Of a stretch of DNA of 13,237 bases, positions 11,907 through 13,237 are shown in pieces. Made by a program: the position numbers and the translations under genes. The stretch comes from JAFEDN01 sp965651935 (GTDB lineage Bacteria > Pseudomonadota > Gammaproteobacteria > Coxiellales > Coxiellaceae), in contig CBFGTC010000026.1 in NCBI GenBank assembly GCA_965651935.1, forward strand, positions 1 through 13,237, in the 5' to 3' direction. The notes below the pieces were generated by a model. The model worked only from the letters and a program-made list of their open reading frames with translations, was not told the origin of the DNA and made no database searches. Every line of letters starts with the position of its first letter. Position 1 is the stretch's first letter.

Positions 11907-13237
11907 CCTTTAATGCAAATTTTCGGCTTTAATAACGCCACTCGACGGGCCAAGCCGCTTTTTTCAGTAGATTCGGCAACTTCATCCACATCTTTATACG
12001 CCAGCGGCGCTTCTTCAGCTACCCCCCTTAGTGTCCCGCTGCGAATAATAATCCCCTGCTGATCTAATCCATCCACTAATTCACGGCCACGCCATTGCTT
12101 TAATGCTTGATGACGGCTCATGGAACGTCCGGCGCCGTGACTAGCAGAAGCAAATGCCCGGTTTTGTTCTGGTGGATTTCCAGCAAGGATATAAGAGGCA
12201 GTCCCCATGCTGCCGCCGATCACTACCGGCTGGCCCACTTTTTGATAGGCCATAGGCACCGCGGGATGACCGGGGCCAAAAGCGCGAGTAGCGCCCTTAC
12301 GGTGCACATACACATTTTTCTCCACCCCATCAATTTGATGAGATTCATACTTGCAGGTATTATGGGAGACATCATATAACGTATCAAGTTGCGAACCCGG
12401 CAATACTCGTTCAAAGCATTCACGAGTCAAATGAGTGATAATCTGCCGATTCGCCAGCGCGCAATTAATTCCGGCATACATTGCACCCAAATACCTTTCA
12501 CCTTCATCTGACAAAATCGGAGCACAAGCCAATTCTCGTTCCGGCAATTTTACTCCCAAACGGATGGACGCTTTTGCCAAACTGACTAAATAATCGCTGC
12601 CAATTTGATGCCCTAATCCGCGAGAACCGCAATGGATAGAAATCAGCACCTGGCCAACCCGAATCCCAAAAGCATTCGCGGCCTGAGTGTCATATATTTT
12701 TTCGACCACCTGCACTTCAAGATAATGATTGCCGGAGCCTAAAGTACCCATTTCGCCATGCTGGCGCTTTTTAGCTAAATCGGAGACGTTTTCTGGAATG
12801 GCATGAGGCATATGGCCGTGTTCTTCCACAAAAGTTAAATCGGCAGTTTGGCCAAAACCCGATTTCACTGCCCATTGAGCGCCTCCCATTAAAACGCGAT
12901 CCAATTCTCGGGCAGATAATTTCAATTTACCCTCTCGTCCCACACCCGAAGGAACAGTCGCAAATAAAATATCCGCCAAATCGTGCCTGACATTGGCAAG
13001 GTCATGCCAATTTAAATTCGAACGTAAGCAACGTATTCCGCAAGAAATATCAAAGCCCACGCCCCCGGCTGAAATAATTCCACCGGCTTCAGGATCAAAA
13101 GCAGCCACTCCACCAATGGGAAAACCATACCCCCAATGCGCATCAGGCATTGTCATGGCCATGCCGACTAATCCCGGCAATTGCGCCACATTGGTGATTT
13201 GTTCATAAACTTTTTCATCCATGGCTGCGAGTAAAGC
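11903..13237 (-). CDS. rtcB: RNA-splicing ligase RtcB, N-terminus cut by window edge
   Basis: RtcB joins RNA 2',3'-cyclic phosphate or 3'-phosphate ends to 5'-hydroxyl ends, using GTP and Mn2+, in RNA repair or tRNA splicing. The frame stays open to the window edge, five codons upstream of the ATG at 13222. Family members begin about 40 residues earlier, so this is a partial gene rather than one starting at 13222. Numbering from that ATG: GGVGFDISCG (53-62) supplies metal ligands D58 and C61; GSGNHYLEV (162-170), HCGSRGLGHQ (197-206) and SHNTCKYE (286-293) supply the histidines; GGSMGTASY (336-344) and RKGATRAF (308-315) contact GTP; H362 in SHGAGRSMSR is the guanylylated nucleophile. It resembles the long archaeal/RtcB1 type, which often works with archease, rather than the shorter E. 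coli RtcB. No archease or rtcA/rtcR is in view. Confidence 0.95.
   Translation of the reverse strand, partial: ALLAAMDEKVYEQITNVAQLPGLVGMAMTMPDAHWGYGFPIGGVAAFDPEAGGIISAGGVGFDISCGIRCLRSNLNWHDLANVRHDLADILFATVPSGVGREGKLKLSARELDRVLMGGAQWAVKSGFGQTADLTFVEEHGHMPHAIPENVSDLAKKRQHGEMGTLGSGNHYLEVQVVEKIYDTQAANAFGIRVGQVLISIHCGSRGLGHQIGSDYLVSLAKASIRLGVKLPERELACAPILSDEGERYLGAMYAGINCALANRQIITHLTRECFERVLPGSQLDTLYDVSHNTCKYESHQIDGVEKNVYVHRKGATRAFGPGHPAVPMAYQKVGQPVVIGGSMGTASYILAGNPPEQNRAFASASHGAGRSMSRHQALKQWRGRELVDGLDQQGIIIRSGTLRGVAEEAPLAYKDVDEVAESTEKSGLARRVALLKPKICIKG

Noticed and set aside
12107..12423. Open frames opposite or out of frame with rtcB
   Set aside because: They lie entirely within a well-supported gene, have no homology-like content, and are expected shadows of its codon pattern.
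11903..13222. RtcB as a complete gene starting at the ATG at 13222
   Set aside because: The frame stays open to the window edge and RtcB proteins of this type have about 40 more N-terminal residues, so the gene is cut by the edge.

Overview
The window reads as chromosome of a Gram-negative gammaproteobacterium, most likely from the Legionella/Coxiella/Rickettsiella side of the class (Legionellales). This rests on several things: a lipid A gene pair (Gfo/Idh/MocA dehydrogenase plus lpxB) divergent from rnhB; a secreted chagasin-type cysteine protease inhibitor; a response regulator whose architecture recalls Legionella LqsR; AT-rich lineage-specific membrane proteins; and protein sequences that look gammaproteobacterial throughout. 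The taxonomic placement is inference; there is no rRNA or other marker here.

Layout. 1-300: no gene. The left edge carries short repeated GGGGACATT-type units that look like the outer end of an insertion sequence whose body lies outside the window. 301-1542 (minus): rnhB followed by a DJ-1/PfpI-family gene. 1730-3812 (plus): a Gfo/Idh/MocA dehydrogenase that may be a UDP-GlcNAc 3-dehydrogenase (GnnA type), overlapped by lpxB, making a lipid A operon. 3839-6311 (minus): a tight four-gene operon in transcription order chagasin-like inhibitor, YdfG-like SDR, short TrhO (tRNA U34 hydroxylase), and a peptide deformylase with an altered first motif. 6508-8624 (plus): two tandem paralogous membrane proteins of unknown function. 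They share six cysteines and a nearly identical 23-nt element upstream of each gene. 8625-8956: a non-coding stretch with a strong hairpin and further dyads, ending in a good sigma70-type promoter. 8957-9538 (plus): a peroxiredoxin/thioredoxin-like protein whose 3' end overlaps a convergent LqsR-like response regulator (9501-10502, minus). 10599-11906 (plus): an AzgA-type purine permease. 11903-13237 (minus): the RNA ligase RtcB, cut at its N-terminus by the window edge.

How the genes work together. Most of the window is housekeeping: lipid A assembly, RNA/DNA maintenance (RNase HII, RtcB), translation support (Def, TrhO), purine uptake and redox or damage repair. The accessory signal lies in three places: the paralog pair with its duplicated promoter-like element, the secreted protease inhibitor at the head of a housekeeping operon, and the response regulator with a large insertion in its receiver domain. 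The gene order is compact: two genes start with the same 8-nt ATG/TAA overlap, and two convergent pairs overlap at their 3' ends. I see no rRNA, tRNA, CRISPR array or intact transposase.
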